Source: Georgenia sp. EYE_87
GTDB lineage: Bacteria; Actinomycetota; Actinomycetes; Actinomycetales; Actinomycetaceae
DNA length: 64,000 bases
Assembly: GCF_023148685.1 (NCBI RefSeq)
Contig: NZ_JAHXNL010000005.1
Span: 62,001-126,000 of the forward strand
Direction: 5' to 3'
A model generated the notes under the pieces. It saw nothing but the letters and a program-made list of their open reading frames with translations. It was not told the DNA's origin and ran no database searches. The position numbers and the translations under genes were made by a program. Below are positions 49,645 to 59,778 of this stretch, piece by piece. Positions within the stretch are counted from its first letter, which is position 1. Every line of letters starts with the position of its first letter.

Positions 49645-50844
49645 GTGCAGCGCATTCGAGGCGTGGCGAGGGACTACGCGTGGGGCTCGCTCGACGCCAT
49701 CCCGTCGTTGCTGCAGACCGAACCGCCCGGCGGCCCGGTGGCCGAGATGTGGTTCGGCACCCACCCCGACGCCCCGGCCAACCTGGCGGACGCCGACGGC
49801 GACGGCGACCTCCGCACCCACGTGGCCGCCGACCCCGTCGGAGCCCTCGGCGAGGACGTCGCCGCACGGTTCGGCGCTCAGCTGCCCTACCTGCTCAAGC
49901 TCATCGCCCCGGCCCAGCCGCTGTCCCTCCAGGTGCACCCGACCCGCGAGCGGGCCCTAGAGCGCTTCGTCGCCGAGAACGCGGCGGGGATCCCGTTCGA
50001 CGCCCCGCACCGCAACTACCGCGACGCCAACCACAAGCCCGAGCTGGTCTACGCGCTCACCACATTCCAGGCCATGTGCGGGTTCCGTGCACCGCGCCGT
50101 GCCGCCGAGCTGTTGGCCGGCCTCGACGCTCCGCTCGCCCAGCACCTTTACACCATGCTGCGGGCCGACCCGACGGCGGACGGTGTCCGGGCCGCTTTCA
50201 CGCATCTGCTCGACGCCGCCACCAGCCCATCCCCCGATCAGGTCCACGCCGTCGCCAACGCCTGCGCCCGCCGGCTCGAAGACTGGTCACCGTCCCCGCG
50301 CGCGGACGAGACCGTGGTCCACCTGGCCGAGTCCTACCCCGGCGACCCGGGCGTCGTCGTCTCCCTGCTGCTCAACCCCGTCACGCTCCAGCCCGGCGAC
50401 GCCCTGTTCGTCCCGGCCGGCGGCGTGCACGCGTACCTCTCGGGACTCGGCGTGGAGGTCATGGCAGCCTCGGACAACGTCCTGCGCGCGGGTCTGACGC
50501 CCAAGCACATCGACGTCGCGGAGATGCTCGAGTGCGTCGACTACGTGGCCGCGCCGCCGATCCGCATCGCTCCTGAGACCTTCCACGGCGCGACGCACAT
50601 GTTCTACGCACCGGTCGAGGACTTCGAGCTCGCGGTCACCACGCTCGACGGCACGGACGGTCGAGGCCGCCCCTTGCCCGGGCGTGGGCCGCGCATCCTC
50701 CTGTGCCTCGACGGCAACATCGAGCTCGAGTCGGAGTACGACTCCACGGTCCTAGCCTGTGGCGACGCCGTCTTCGTCCGTGCAGACGAGGGCCGTCTCC
50801 GCGGCCACGGTGTCGGCACCCTCGTCCAGGCGGACGTGCCATAA
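49645..50844 (+). CDS. manA: Mannose-6-phosphate isomerase, class I
   Basis: 399 residues from the GTG at 49645, with GAGGGGGAA upstream. Zinc ligands: Gln96 and His98 in SLQVHPT, Glu133 in NHKPELVYAL and His262 in PAGGVHAYL. N-terminal YAWGSLDAIP and EMWFGTHPDAP are typical. It interconverts fructose-6-phosphate and mannose-6-phosphate, feeding mannose and GDP-mannose synthesis. It sits at the edge of a polysaccharide region but is transcribed towards the glycosylphosphotransferase gene on the other strand. Confidence 0.95.
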   Translation: MQRIRGVARDYAWGSLDAIPSLLQTEPPGGPVAEMWFGTHPDAPANLADADGDGDLRTHVAADPVGALGEDVAARFGAQLPYLLKLIAPAQPLSLQVHPTRERALERFVAENAAGIPFDAPHRNYRDANHKPELVYALTTFQAMCGFRAPRRAAELLAGLDAPLAQHLYTMLRADPTADGVRAAFTHLLDAATSPSPDQVHAVANACARRLEDWSPSPRADETVVHLAESYPGDPGVVVSLLLNPVTLQPGDALFVPAGGVHAYLSGLGVEVMAASDNVLRAGLTPKHIDVAEMLECVDYVAAPPIRIAPETFHGATHMFYAPVEDFELAVTTLDGTDGRGRPLPGRGPRILLCLDGNIELESEYDSTVLACGDAVFVRADEGRLRGHGVGTLVQADVP

Positions 50845-50885
50845 GCACGCCCTAATTCGCTGGGGGCGGGAACCCTTGCGTGAGA

Positions 50886-52379
50886 TCAGTACGCCCCGTC
50901 CGGGCGCAGTACTGCCCGGACAGTCTTCAGGATCAAGATGATGTCGCCGCTGATGGACCAGTTCTCGACGTAGCGGAGGTCGAGCCGCACGCTCTCCTCC
51001 CACGACAGGTCGGATCGCCCGCTAACCTGCCACAGACCCGTGATGCCCGGTTTCGTCAGGAGTCGGCGGTAGACGTGGGACTCGTACTCCTTTACCTCGC
51101 GGGCGAGAGGTGGGCGCGGCCCGACAACGCTCATGCTGCCGGTGAGGACGTCCCAGAACTGGGGTAGTTCATCGAGGGAGAACTTCCGCAGGATACGTCC
51201 GACCCGCGTCACGCGCGGATCATGCTTGAGCTTGAACAGCACGCCAGAGCCCTCGTTCTTGGCCTGGAGCTCGGCAAGGCGGGCTTCGGCGTCGACCGCC
51301 ATGGACCTGAACTTGTGCATGGTGAACGTCGTGCCATTGAGACCGACGCGTTCCTGGCGGAAAATCACCGGCCCCCGGTCATCCAGTTTGATGGCGAGCG
51401 CGATCGCTGCCAGGGCCGGGCTCAGGACCGTCAACACGGCTGCCGAGAACAGAATGTCCATTGTTCGCTTGGCCACGTGGTTGAAGCCGGTGTACTGCGG
51501 GAGGTCCACGTGAACCATGGGAAGCCCGTCCACCGGAACCATGTGCATGCGTGGGCCGGCGACGTCGGTCAGTCGGGAGAGCAGGATGAGCTCGACGTTG
51601 GTGTTCTCGAGCTCCCAGGCGAGGACCCGGATCGCACGCCGCGGCAGGCTTCCGGCGATCATGACGGCTCCCAGCCGAGCGTCCCGCACGAGGGTGGGCA
51701 GATCCTGTCGATCGACTCTCGGCAGCAGCGAGAGAAGCGGATCTGCTCTGTCATCCTCAACGTCAGGGCCCACCAGCGAGACCGCAAGGGCCCGGTACCC
51801 CGCCTCGGGGTGCCGGCGGATGTCCTTCAGCGTCGCCTCGACCTCCTCACAGTCACCGACGACGACGGTGCCGGTGAGCGCGCGCCCATCACGCCGCACA
51901 CGGCTGAGGAAGAGACGCCAGGCGAGCCGACCGATGAGGAGGAGGACGAGGCCCACAGGCAGGGCCACGACGAAGTAGAACCGCGAGAGGGAGATCTCGA
52001 ACAGGTACGACAGCACGGCGACCACGCCGAACGCGGCGACAGTCCCGTTCAGCACGGCGCGGTACTCCTCGAGTCCGGCTCCGATGACTCGCTTGCTTCT
52101 CGAGTCAGTCGCCGTGAGCGCAAAGACCCAGATGAGCTCGATGACAAGGCCGACGATGCCATAGCCGAACTGCCACGGCCCGACGGCAAGCGCGCCCGAC
52201 TCGCCACCGAACCGGCTGTACTGCGCCGTAAGCAAGGCGACGACGATCATCACCAAGTCGGTGACGAAGAGGGCGTAACGGTACTTCTCGTACCACGGAG
52301 CGATCGCTCGGCGCGAGGTGAGGGGGTCGTCCTGCCAGATACGCGACCGGGCATCGAGCACTCGCTCCATCGTCGCCAC
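50886..52379 (-). CDS. Polyprenyl glycosylphosphotransferase (exopolysaccharide initiation)
   Basis: 497 residues from the GTG at 52379, with GGGGGAG five bases upstream; an ATG three codons later is possible. Four or five N-terminal membrane helices (residues about 35-165) precede a CoA-binding-like domain (TGTVVVGDCEEVEATLKDI). The membrane-embedded WbaP-like catalytic domain follows: KRTMDILFSAAVLTVLSP, FRQERVGLNGTTFTMHKFRS, SLDELPQFWDVLTGSMSVVG and GPRPPLAREVKEY. It transfers a sugar-1-phosphate to undecaprenyl phosphate, the first step of repeat-unit assembly. It is divergent from the broken rmlA and next to the island with Wzx/Wzy-like proteins. Confidence 0.93.
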   Translation of the reverse strand: MATMERVLDARSRIWQDDPLTSRRAIAPWYEKYRYALFVTDLVMIVVALLTAQYSRFGGESGALAVGPWQFGYGIVGLVIELIWVFALTATDSRSKRVIGAGLEEYRAVLNGTVAAFGVVAVLSYLFEISLSRFYFVVALPVGLVLLLIGRLAWRLFLSRVRRDGRALTGTVVVGDCEEVEATLKDIRRHPEAGYRALAVSLVGPDVEDDRADPLLSLLPRVDRQDLPTLVRDARLGAVMIAGSLPRRAIRVLAWELENTNVELILLSRLTDVAGPRMHMVPVDGLPMVHVDLPQYTGFNHVAKRTMDILFSAAVLTVLSPALAAIALAIKLDDRGPVIFRQERVGLNGTTFTMHKFRSMAVDAEARLAELQAKNEGSGVLFKLKHDPRVTRVGRILRKFSLDELPQFWDVLTGSMSVVGPRPPLAREVKEYESHVYRRLLTKPGITGLWQVSGRSDLSWEESVRLDLRYVENWSISGDIILILKTVRAVLRPDGAY

Positions 52380-52587
52380 AGCGTCTCCCCCGAACCCTCG
52401 ACAAGTCCAACTAATGATCGATGGTAGTTGGACGAGACGACATCAGACAGAAACCGTCCGCCTACGGTCCAGGACGCATCACGAGTTGCAGACGTGGTCG
52501 AACCGCCGCTTCTCCCAACCTTCGCTAGCGCCCGACCATCAGGCGATCTATCAGAAGCACGGCGTCGCGCTCAGCGACGGTCCGTTC

Positions 52588-53446
52588 AAGCGAGGAATCA
52601 TTCTGGCCGGCGGGTCCGGCACCCGGTTGCACCCGATCACCCAGGGCGTGAGTCCCGGTGTACGACAAGCCGATGGTCTACTACCCGCTGACCACGCTGA
52701 TGCTCGCGGGGATCCGCGACGTGCTGGTGATCACCACCCCGCACGACGCCGAGTCCTTCCGCCGGCTCCTGGGCGACGGCTCCCAGTTCGGCATCTCGAT
52801 CTCCTACACCGTCCAGGAGGTCCCCAACGGGCTGGCGCAGGCCTTCGTCCTGGGCGAGGAGTTCGTCGGCGACGACTCCGCCGCCCTGGTGCTGGGTGAC
52901 AACATCTTCTCCGGACCCGGCATGGGCAAGACCCTCGCCCGCTTCGAGGACATTGACGGTGGCGCCGTCTTCGCCTACCACGTGTCCGACCCGAGCGCGT
53001 ACGGCGTCATCGAGTTCGACAAGGAGTTCCGCGCGATCTCGCTCGAGGAGAAGCCCGCCGAGCCCAAGAGCTCCTACGCGGTACCGGGGCTGTACTTCTA
53101 CGACAACGACGTCGTCGAGATCGCCAAGAACCTCGAGCCCTCGGCGCGCGGGGAGTTCGAGATCACCGACGTCAACAAGGCCTACCTGGAGCAGGGCCGC
53201 CTCAAGGTTGAGGTCCTCCCCCGCGGCACGGCGTGGCTCGACACGGGCACGTTCGACTCCCTCGCCGACGCCAGCGCGTTCGTGCGCACCGTCGAGGCCC
53301 GGCAGGGCCTGAAGATCGGCTGCCCCGAGGAGGTCGCCTGGCGCAAGGGCTGGCTCTCCGACGACGAGCTCGTGCAGCGGGCCGAGCCGCTGCGCAAGTC
53401 CGGCTACGGCGCGCACCTCTTGAACCTGCTCCACCACAAGCATTAA
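52588..53446 (+). pseudogene. rmlA: Glucose-1-phosphate thymidylyltransferase, frameshifted
   Basis: The N-terminal nucleotide-binding signature KRGIILAGGSGTRLHPITQG (from 52588) is in one frame, and everything from [20 protein letters not shown] on (ccg at 52655) is in another. Between GVS and PVYDKP intact homologues have about five residues (SKQLL), 15 bases; only 4 are present, so about 11 bases are missing. No ATG or GTG sits at the usual start, since TTC precedes AAG-CGA. The rest is intact: [32 protein letters not shown] and [14 protein letters not shown] caller may report 52658-53446 as a 262-residue protein, but it would lack the dTTP-binding loop. Either a pseudogene or a sequencing error. 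Confidence 0.8.
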
Positions 53447-54404
53447 CGACACTCGCAACGTAATCGACGTAGGCCGACCCCGACTGCGTTGCCGGAAGCA
53501 ACTATCGGCCTCGACGACACACTCTTGCTGCGACAACTTGCCAACGGTCGCTGTAGTGACACAGGACATGGGTCCATCAGACTGGAACGGAAAACCAGCA
53601 ACTCAGCCCTAGCCGAGGTCCTCCCGCGGTCTGGTGTTGCCATCAGCCTACGACTGGTCACGCGTGGGCGGTCGGCGACCTGGGGTGTTGAAGCAATACC
53701 AAGCCGCCTGAATCGGCGGGACCTACATTCTCCGGCAGACGAGAGAAGACACACCGGCACCGCCGGACTCTGGGGCGACACCCAGGTTCGCGATGCAACG
53801 GGTGTGCATTTTGAATGCTGGTCGCGTGGCAGCTCTCCCCGATTGACTAGCGTTATGCGTGCTCAGTACTACCGCTTGCCAGCGTCAGCACATTCAAGCG
53901 CTACCCACGCCAGGCCCCACTAGCCCGGCGCTCCGCGAAAAGCTGACGTAGATCTCTTATCCGGAGATTCTGACGAAATCGCGACAGAACCTTGGCACCG
54001 AAGCAGCGCTGACGCTGGAAACATACCGAGCAAGGTCCGAACTCGATCTCGCGAGAAACTCCTACCTATGAACACTGCTAAACCGGATATGCCCAGTCCC
54101 ACCGAATGCCCTCATCACCTCTGCGCCTCGCACACCTGTATACCCAACCCTAGTATGAGCAGTCAGACGTACGAGCGAGGCAAGGTAGGGCAATAGTGCG
54201 TAGCCTGCGTGAGCCAGCTGCCCCGCTCGCACGAACCGTATCCACCACCTCCCTATACAGGCGGAACCGACCACACGGCTCCGACTCCCCGATGGACACG
54301 CCGCCCTGTTCATGTGCGGTTACGTTCAGGGTTACGCTGGTAGGCAACGCGCCCGAGGTTCCACCCGTCAAGCGCATCATCCGTAGGTCTCTAGAAGGAA
54401 GAGT
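53447..54404. other. Gene-poor boundary between high-GC genome and low-GC polysaccharide island
   Basis: No convincing gene in 958 bases. An open frame at 53489-53923 has no recognisable domain, no ribosome-binding site and unusual composition. GC falls visibly from about here. No insertion-sequence ends, tRNA or clear target duplication were seen. The last 20 bases hold AGAAGGAAG before the start at 54405. It probably marks a recombination junction or decayed DNA. Confidence 0.45.
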
Positions 54405-55685
54405 ATGAGACTGCCCACGCGAGCAAAACAATCGACGCTCAGTGATGTCGTCAAGGATGTAGTTGACAACGGAAATTGCTCTGGGTGCGCGGGGTGTACT
54501 CTTGCGTCAGACCGGATACGGATGGTGCTCGCTGACGACGGCTTCCTACGGCCTCAAGTGACAATTCCTCGCGAAGCGGAACTAGAAACTTCTGAAGCCA
54601 GTTTATTCAAGCAAATCTGCCCGGGCATAGAACTTCACTCACCCACCCCGGCCGGAGACAGTCATCCTATTTTTGGGCGACATGTCTCAGTATGGGCAGC
54701 CTCGGCGACCGATGCGATGATCAGACACAAAGGGAGTAGCGCCGGTGTACTAACAGCACTTTCTACGTGGTTGATCGAAACAGATAGAAGCACCGAGGTC
54801 ATCGGGAGCCGCGCGTCTCGATCGGAGCCAACTCGAACAGTCCCAGTGACAATCACTACCCGAGACGCGGCACTGGCTTCCGCCGGATCCCGATACGCAC
54901 CGGTCGGTAATGTCGCTCTCTATAACCCCAACGACCCGTACCGCAGCTTAGTAGGGAAGCCCTGTGAGGTCTCGGCCGCTGATCGAGCAGATAACGCTTT
55001 CGGCGTTCCTGAGGCAAACCGTCCGATCAAACTCTCATTCTTCTGCGCTGGCACGCCGAGCCAAAACGCAACAGAATCACTGATCTCCAATCTCGGTTTA
55101 GGTCAGGCGAACGTAACCGATCTGAAGTATCGGGGCAACGGTTGGCCCGGTGAATTTATTGTTGAGTCATCCAACCCGCCGTTGCGCGCGTCACTTTCTT
55201 ATAACGAATCTTGGGGCCAGCACCTCGGGCGCGACCTCCAGTGGCGATGCAAACTTTGCGTTGACGGCACGGGCGCAGACGCCGATATCTCGGTTGGGGA
55301 CTTCTGGGACTCCGACGAACAGGGCTACCCGATATTCGCGCAAGGCGAGGGCAATTCAGTGGCTATTGCGAGAACTGCGCGCGGCCACGCAATACTCTTG
55401 CAGGCCGCAAACGCCGGCGTCATAGAGGTCAGCCCTGCCCAGCTCAGCGATGTAGCACAAATCCAGCCCCTACAAGTCACACGGATACTCACACTTCGCG
55501 CAAGGCTACTGGGTCGACGAATTGCAGGTTTCTCGGTCCCCAAGTACCGGGGCTACCACCTCTGGCGTGGAGCGCTCAAAAAGCCAGTCACGGGAATTCG
55601 AACTATGGTCGGGACTTGGCGACGCTCAAGGCGCTCGGTTCATACCGCTACCAGCAGCCTGACCCATCAATCTTCCCCACAATGA
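54405..55685 (+). CDS. FrhB/FdhB-like (coenzyme F420 hydrogenase beta subunit family) protein of a polysaccharide cluster
   Basis: 426 residues from the ATG at 54405, with AGAAGGAAG upstream. N-terminal NGNCSGCAGCTLAS contributes Cys for an iron-sulfur cluster. HKGSSAGVLTALSTW, GSRYAPVGN, then LSFFCAGTPSQN and WRCKLCVDGTGADADISVGD are the family segments. The usual 'GTPCQ' stretch here reads VGKPCEVSA. Members outside methanogens are typical of polysaccharide loci with pyruvyltransferases, as here, and their reaction is unknown. The composition is clearly lower in GC than the flanking genome. Confidence 0.82.
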   Translation: MRLPTRAKQSTLSDVVKDVVDNGNCSGCAGCTLASDRIRMVLADDGFLRPQVTIPREAELETSEASLFKQICPGIELHSPTPAGDSHPIFGRHVSVWAASATDAMIRHKGSSAGVLTALSTWLIETDRSTEVIGSRASRSEPTRTVPVTITTRDAALASAGSRYAPVGNVALYNPNDPYRSLVGKPCEVSAADRADNAFGVPEANRPIKLSFFCAGTPSQNATESLISNLGLGQANVTDLKYRGNGWPGEFIVESSNPPLRASLSYNESWGQHLGRDLQWRCKLCVDGTGADADISVGDFWDSDEQGYPIFAQGEGNSVAIARTARGHAILLQAANAGVIEVSPAQLSDVAQIQPLQVTRILTLRARLLGRRIAGFSVPKYRGYHLWRGALKKPVTGIRTMVGTWRRSRRSVHTATSSLTHQSSPQ

Positions 55686-55854
55686 GCATTGAAAACACAT
55701 GTTCGTGCTGTGCGCTACGGCGGATCACAAATGATGAAACGGTGAAACCTCTACGCCTGCGGCGACGTCGCGCGACTCCGCCACGCAAACCAAACCGTGA
55801 CCGTGGGAACTACGAAGTGCTCCGTCCAAACGACGTCCACAAGAGGGCAACCTG

Positions 55855-56823
55855 ATGCATTTGAACAGACTCAGTAGAGTACCGCGGTCTGCTGCGACTG
55901 CAGGGAAGTTGCTGCGATCCGCCTATGTCCGCCAAAACAGGCCGGTCGTAACTGTTTACGGAAACTGCCAAGCCTCCGCACTCAGGACGTTACTACAACG
56001 GTCCCCGTCGTTCAGCAACAAATTCACGATCGCCTGGATTCCTGGCGCACACCAGATCACCGCGCACCAACTTCCTACTATCCGCAAGATACTTCGGAAG
56101 ACGAGCATATTTATAACGCAAGAGATAAAGAACGACTACCGCGGTCTGCCCCTGGGAACGTCGCAATTCGTCTCGGCGTTAGCATCTGGAGCACAGGTTG
56201 TTACCTACCCTGTGATGTACTACCGCGGACTGCACCCCTACCTCGTTTACGTGCACGCCAACGGTGCACTAGGAACACCTGCTCCCCGGACGGAGGGATA
56301 CCACGACCTACGTTTCATCGCGGCAGCCGCTCGACGGATGCGCCCAGCCGAAGCAAGTCGGTGGCTCGAGGATTACACGGGAAACGCTGAATGGATTCGA
56401 GCCGTGGCATCAGAATCGCTAAACGAACTAAAACGACGCGAAGAGCGCCTAGATATAAAGGTGAGCCATGCCATTGCGCCCCTTAGAGATACCGCCTTCT
56501 GGACAGTGAACCACCCGTCAAATGATCTCATGGACGTCGCCGTGCAAGGAATCATGGACGCTCTTTCGCTCGATTCCGACGTACTAGCCCCCCTGGACTA
56601 CGAGCTTCTATCCTCGACGGTTGTTCCAGTCCATAATCACATCCGACACGCCCTCGGTTACACTACGACATCGACGGAATCCTTATGGACTATTGCAAAC
56701 ACGTTGACGTTGGAAAAGCGCCTCCTAGAAAGCCACCTGGAATATTACACCGCGCGGGGAGAAATTCTGGAACATGCGCTCCGCGAACATGGGGAAGTAC
56801 TCCACAGGGCGGGCCTTCTATAA
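55855..56823 (+). CDS. WcbI-like polysaccharide biosynthesis protein (putative acyltransferase)
   Basis: 322 residues from the ATG at 55855. The WcbI-family motif VYGNCQASALRTLL is at residues about 34-47, followed by TSIFITQEIKNDYRG and AQVVTYPVMYYRGLHPYLVY. The late NHPSNDLMDVAVQGIMDAL is also typical. WcbI proteins are proposed capsule acetyltransferases with a CoA-binding pocket. It is convergent with the polymerase-like gene. The 169-base gap before it holds no supported gene. Confidence 0.8.
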   Translation: MHLNRLSRVPRSAATAGKLLRSAYVRQNRPVVTVYGNCQASALRTLLQRSPSFSNKFTIAWIPGAHQITAHQLPTIRKILRKTSIFITQEIKNDYRGLPLGTSQFVSALASGAQVVTYPVMYYRGLHPYLVYVHANGALGTPAPRTEGYHDLRFIAAAARRMRPAEASRWLEDYTGNAEWIRAVASESLNELKRREERLDIKVSHAIAPLRDTAFWTVNHPSNDLMDVAVQGIMDALSLDSDVLAPLDYELLSSTVVPVHNHIRHALGYTTTSTESLWTIANTLTLEKRLLESHLEYYTARGEILEHALREHGEVLHRAGLL

Positions 56824-56877
56824 CCGGTTCCTTCTTTGATCGGTATCGGTTTCATGTCCACGCATCTAGGCGCAAGA

Positions 56878-58149
56878 TCAGCGAGATAATGCACCGGACG
56901 CGAGGCTTCTGTCGGCTGTTACTGTCGGCGCCGAAGCAGTAGCTCCAACGAGAAAGAGTGCCAACGTGGGCAAACCCGTCCACGCGTGGATAGCGACATA
57001 TAGTCCGGCCGACATTGCCACTATTGCCGCTCCGGAGACGGGACTACGGAAACCGCGACCGAGGACGAGCCACAGCATGGTAGCAAGGTAGGCAGCTACA
57101 CCAGCGGCACCAAAGTCGAACGCGAGGAGCACGATCTCCGAATCCACCGTTAGCGCTAAGTCCTTCGGTCCAAACGGGCTCGAAACGATGATTTGCCCTT
57201 CAGGGAGTCCACCCACTCCCCAACCAAACGGCATTTGCTTGAGCGACTGAGCAACCTCCGCATACAACACACCGCGATATTGGACACTTGCTACCGTAGG
57301 ATCGCTGCTCGTAATAGATGCGCCTTCGAACGGTTCTACTCCAGCAACGAGTGTGACTATGCCGAGCGCGACTCCAATGGAGAGTCCCAAAACGAGCACG
57401 TTGGTCATGCGCGCCCCCTGTCGCGCGCGCCGCAAGTGTGACACCAAGTTCACGGCTGCAAGAACGGCTACTAGCACCAGAGCACCACGACTACCAGTGC
57501 TCAAAATGCCGGATACTAGCACTACACAAAAAGCCCACCTCAATATGGGTGATCTTACAGTGCGCCATACAAATGGGACGCAGACAACGAAATACACGGA
57601 GAGCAAAATTGGATGTTCAGATAACAACACCGCCCGGACCTCCCCGTCTCGCAGAATGGTTGGTGCCATACCTGGAAAGATCACCGCATCGCGACTAGCC
57701 TCAACCGTAGCTAGAATCGCAAACAGCAACGACCATCCGAGGTAGGCCCGGGCAAACTTACTCAGAAGGCCAGCTTTGACCATTGCCGCGCCGTAGACAA
57801 ACGCAAGCGGGAACAGAACAACGTACCTGAAAGACGCCTCACCTATATCTGGCGAGAATGGGCGCCCTAAAACGAAGACGACCGTTCCAAGCGCCCCGTA
57901 CACGCAACTAGCCGCGAACGCGGCCGTTCGGACGTTGTTCGTCCTACCAACTTGTATGGCGAACTTTCCAATGGATACCGTTAGAAGCAGAGCTATGAAG
58001 TAGCGTACTGGTAGCGCATCTTTAAGCGCGCCTGCACAGTAGACCACCGCGATTAGCACGTGGAGTGTGAGCGCATGTGAGTGTCGGTAGCTCAAGAAGA
58101 GCACCGTCACAGCCACGCCGGCAACCGCTCCGGTGAGGGCCGCTAACAC
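56878..58149 (-). CDS. O-antigen polymerase/ligase-like membrane protein (Wzy type)
   Basis: 423 residues from a GTG at 58149, with about eleven hydrophobic segments across the length. The polymerase/ligase-like segment LSTGSRGALVLVAVLAAVN and a following periplasmic loop with FGWGVGGLPEGQIIVSSPFG fit Wzy/WaaL-type proteins. Such proteins polymerise undecaprenyl-linked repeat units outside the membrane. It closes the minus-strand polysaccharide genes. Sequence divergence is high in this family, so the call rests on topology, motif and context. Confidence 0.75.
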   Translation of the reverse strand: MLAALTGAVAGVAVTVLFLSYRHSHALTLHVLIAVVYCAGALKDALPVRYFIALLLTVSIGKFAIQVGRTNNVRTAAFAASCVYGALGTVVFVLGRPFSPDIGEASFRYVVLFPLAFVYGAAMVKAGLLSKFARAYLGWSLLFAILATVEASRDAVIFPGMAPTILRDGEVRAVLLSEHPILLSVYFVVCVPFVWRTVRSPILRWAFCVVLVSGILSTGSRGALVLVAVLAAVNLVSHLRRARQGARMTNVLVLGLSIGVALGIVTLVAGVEPFEGASITSSDPTVASVQYRGVLYAEVAQSLKQMPFGWGVGGLPEGQIIVSSPFGPKDLALTVDSEIVLLAFDFGAAGVAAYLATMLWLVLGRGFRSPVSGAAIVAMSAGLYVAIHAWTGLPTLALFLVGATASAPTVTADRSLASGALSR

Positions 58150-58216
58150 ACGGCGACCTTAAGTCGGTGGCAGCTCGACACCCGATCAGGCGATATGAGG
58201 CGGTTCCGCGCCGCGA

Positions 58217-59086
58217 TCATGCCAAGAACCCCGCTAACATGCCAACCAGAACGGCCGAGGCTTTCGACAGCTTCGATTCCTTTTCCCGTAGGCTCGCCGC
58301 CAAGAGGCGAAGGGAAATTCTGACGCCATCAACGAAGGCAATGCGAAAGCGACTATGGCGCTCACCGCAAACTACCAGCCTGTTTCGAGACATGTAGTAG
58401 TAATACAACTTGCTCTTGCCCGAACCGCCTCCCTGGCTTCCACCGACGTCGTGCCAAGCCGTAGCCGCGGGAACGACCGCAAGTTTTAATCCTCGATCCT
58501 TCGCTCGCAGACTAAGGTCTGCGTCCTCCCAGTACATGAAGAGATCTTCGCGAAATCCACCGAGATCCTCCCAAGTTTCGACTTTGAGCATGGGCGCCGC
58601 ACCAGTGATGAAGGATACTGGAACGGGCCCGAAGTTCCGGGGCAGATCCGCAAGTGGTTGGCTGAGTCCCTTCCTGACGTTCATATACCCGCCGGCGTAC
58701 CATACGCGAGGAGCATCCTTGTTCCCAGTGAAAATAACGGGGGATACAATGTCCCAACCGCTATTCAGCGCTGCCTGGAGCTCCATCGCGCTTTCCTCGC
58801 TGACGCGGAGATCTGGGTTGACGATCCAAATGTAGTCCTCGCTCTTCAAGTCACCCGCTAGGGCGAACCCTCGATTGATTCCTGCACCGAATCCAACGTT
58901 TGCCGGGAGACGGTACACACGTACCATCGAACCGGATCGCTGAATAGCTTCGAGTTGCTGGTCGGTGTCGTTTGAATGATTGTCAACCACAACAACATCC
59001 TGGACCCCTGCCGCGAAGAGCGAGTCAACGCAGGTCAAAACATCCTTCGACGTGTTGAAGTTGACGATGATGGCCGTGACTGCCAT
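58217..59086 (-). CDS. Glycosyltransferase family 2 (rhamnosyltransferase-like)
   Basis: 289 residues. GT2 fold: TAIIVNFNTSKDVLTCVDSL, VVVDNHSNDTD, NVGFGAGINRGF, then WIVNPDLRVSEES with the DxD-like metal site. GGFREDLFMYWEDADLSLRA is the acceptor-site region typical of WbbL-like rhamnosyltransferases. It adds a sugar to the lipid-linked repeat unit at the inner membrane face. It starts two bases before the acyltransferase stop in the operon. Confidence 0.92.
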   Translation of the reverse strand: MAVTAIIVNFNTSKDVLTCVDSLFAAGVQDVVVVDNHSNDTDQQLEAIQRSGSMVRVYRLPANVGFGAGINRGFALAGDLKSEDYIWIVNPDLRVSEESAMELQAALNSGWDIVSPVIFTGNKDAPRVWYAGGYMNVRKGLSQPLADLPRNFGPVPVSFITGAAPMLKVETWEDLGGFREDLFMYWEDADLSLRAKDRGLKLAVVPAATAWHDVGGSQGGGSGKSKLYYYYMSRNRLVVCGERHSRFRIAFVDGVRISLRLLAASLREKESKLSKASAVLVGMLAGFLA

Positions 59087-59088
59087 AC

Positions 59089-59745
59089 CTAGTTCGTCCG
59101 TTCACTCAACTGGCGCATGTAACCCTCGCATTCTGCGGGTGATCTGAGCCAGGGCTCATCATGCAGCAGTCGTGACCGGAGATCCGCAGTGAGCCGCTCG
59201 CCAATAGTTCGCGCCGGGTTTCCCGCTACAATACAAAAATCACCGACGTCTTTCGTAACGACGGAGCCTGCGCCGATGACGGCACCAATCCCAATCCGCG
59301 CAACTTGCGGCAGAATCACCGTATTCGCACCAACCCACGAGTCATGGCCGATCCATATCGCACTGCGGTGTATCGCCGTGATCGCTTCTCGACCATATGC
59401 AGAAGCGTTGTACCAGTACGGATGAAGGCTCGGAAATTTCAGCGGATGAGACGCTCCGAACCGCCGCACCCCCGGACCAATAGATACATAGTTTCCGATT
59501 TCAGTATGCGGATCGCAATTTCCCGGCGAAAGGAGCGAACCGTAACTGTACGGTCCGACAATTACACCATAGTGTTCTTTGAGTATTCTTCGAAGAGTTA
59601 CGGATGTCATCTGGCCACCCTCTGCGTCCACGACCATGCCGAGCGCGTACTGCCACCACCGCCGTCCTGGCCGATAATTGGTCACGAGGTGCTGGCCGAG
59701 AACGGAAAGCTTCATCCTCGGGCCAAAGCGGTTATGTGGTGCCAT
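59089..59745 (-). CDS. Hexapeptide-repeat acyltransferase (xenobiotic/CatB type)
   Basis: 218 residues from the ATG at 59745, with GGAGGGACAG upstream (ATG at 59715 also possible). Left-handed beta-helix hexapeptides: TEIGNYVSIGPGVRRFGASH, then IWIGHDSWVGANTVILPQVA and RIGIGAVIGAGSVVTKDVGD. It should O-acetylate a sugar of the polysaccharide, using acetyl-CoA. It is located between flippase and glycosyltransferase genes. Confidence 0.9.
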   Translation of the reverse strand: MAPHNRFGPRMKLSVLGQHLVTNYRPGRRWWQYALGMVVDAEGGQMTSVTLRRILKEHYGVIVGPYSYGSLLSPGNCDPHTEIGNYVSIGPGVRRFGASHPLKFPSLHPYWYNASAYGREAITAIHRSAIWIGHDSWVGANTVILPQVARIGIGAVIGAGSVVTKDVGDFCIVAGNPARTIGERLTADLRSRLLHDEPWLRSPAECEGYMRQLSERTN

Positions 59746-59778
59746 GACGCTGTCCCTCCACGATTATCCGTAGTCCCG

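Noticed and set aside
53489-53923. 144-codon open frame in the low-GC boundary
   Set aside because: No domain, no ribosome-binding site and no neighbouring operon; composition looks like non-coding sequence.
55616-55855. 79-codon frame between the FrhB-like and WcbI-like genes
   Set aside because: It overlaps the FrhB-like C-terminus in another frame, has no ribosome-binding site and no recognisable content.
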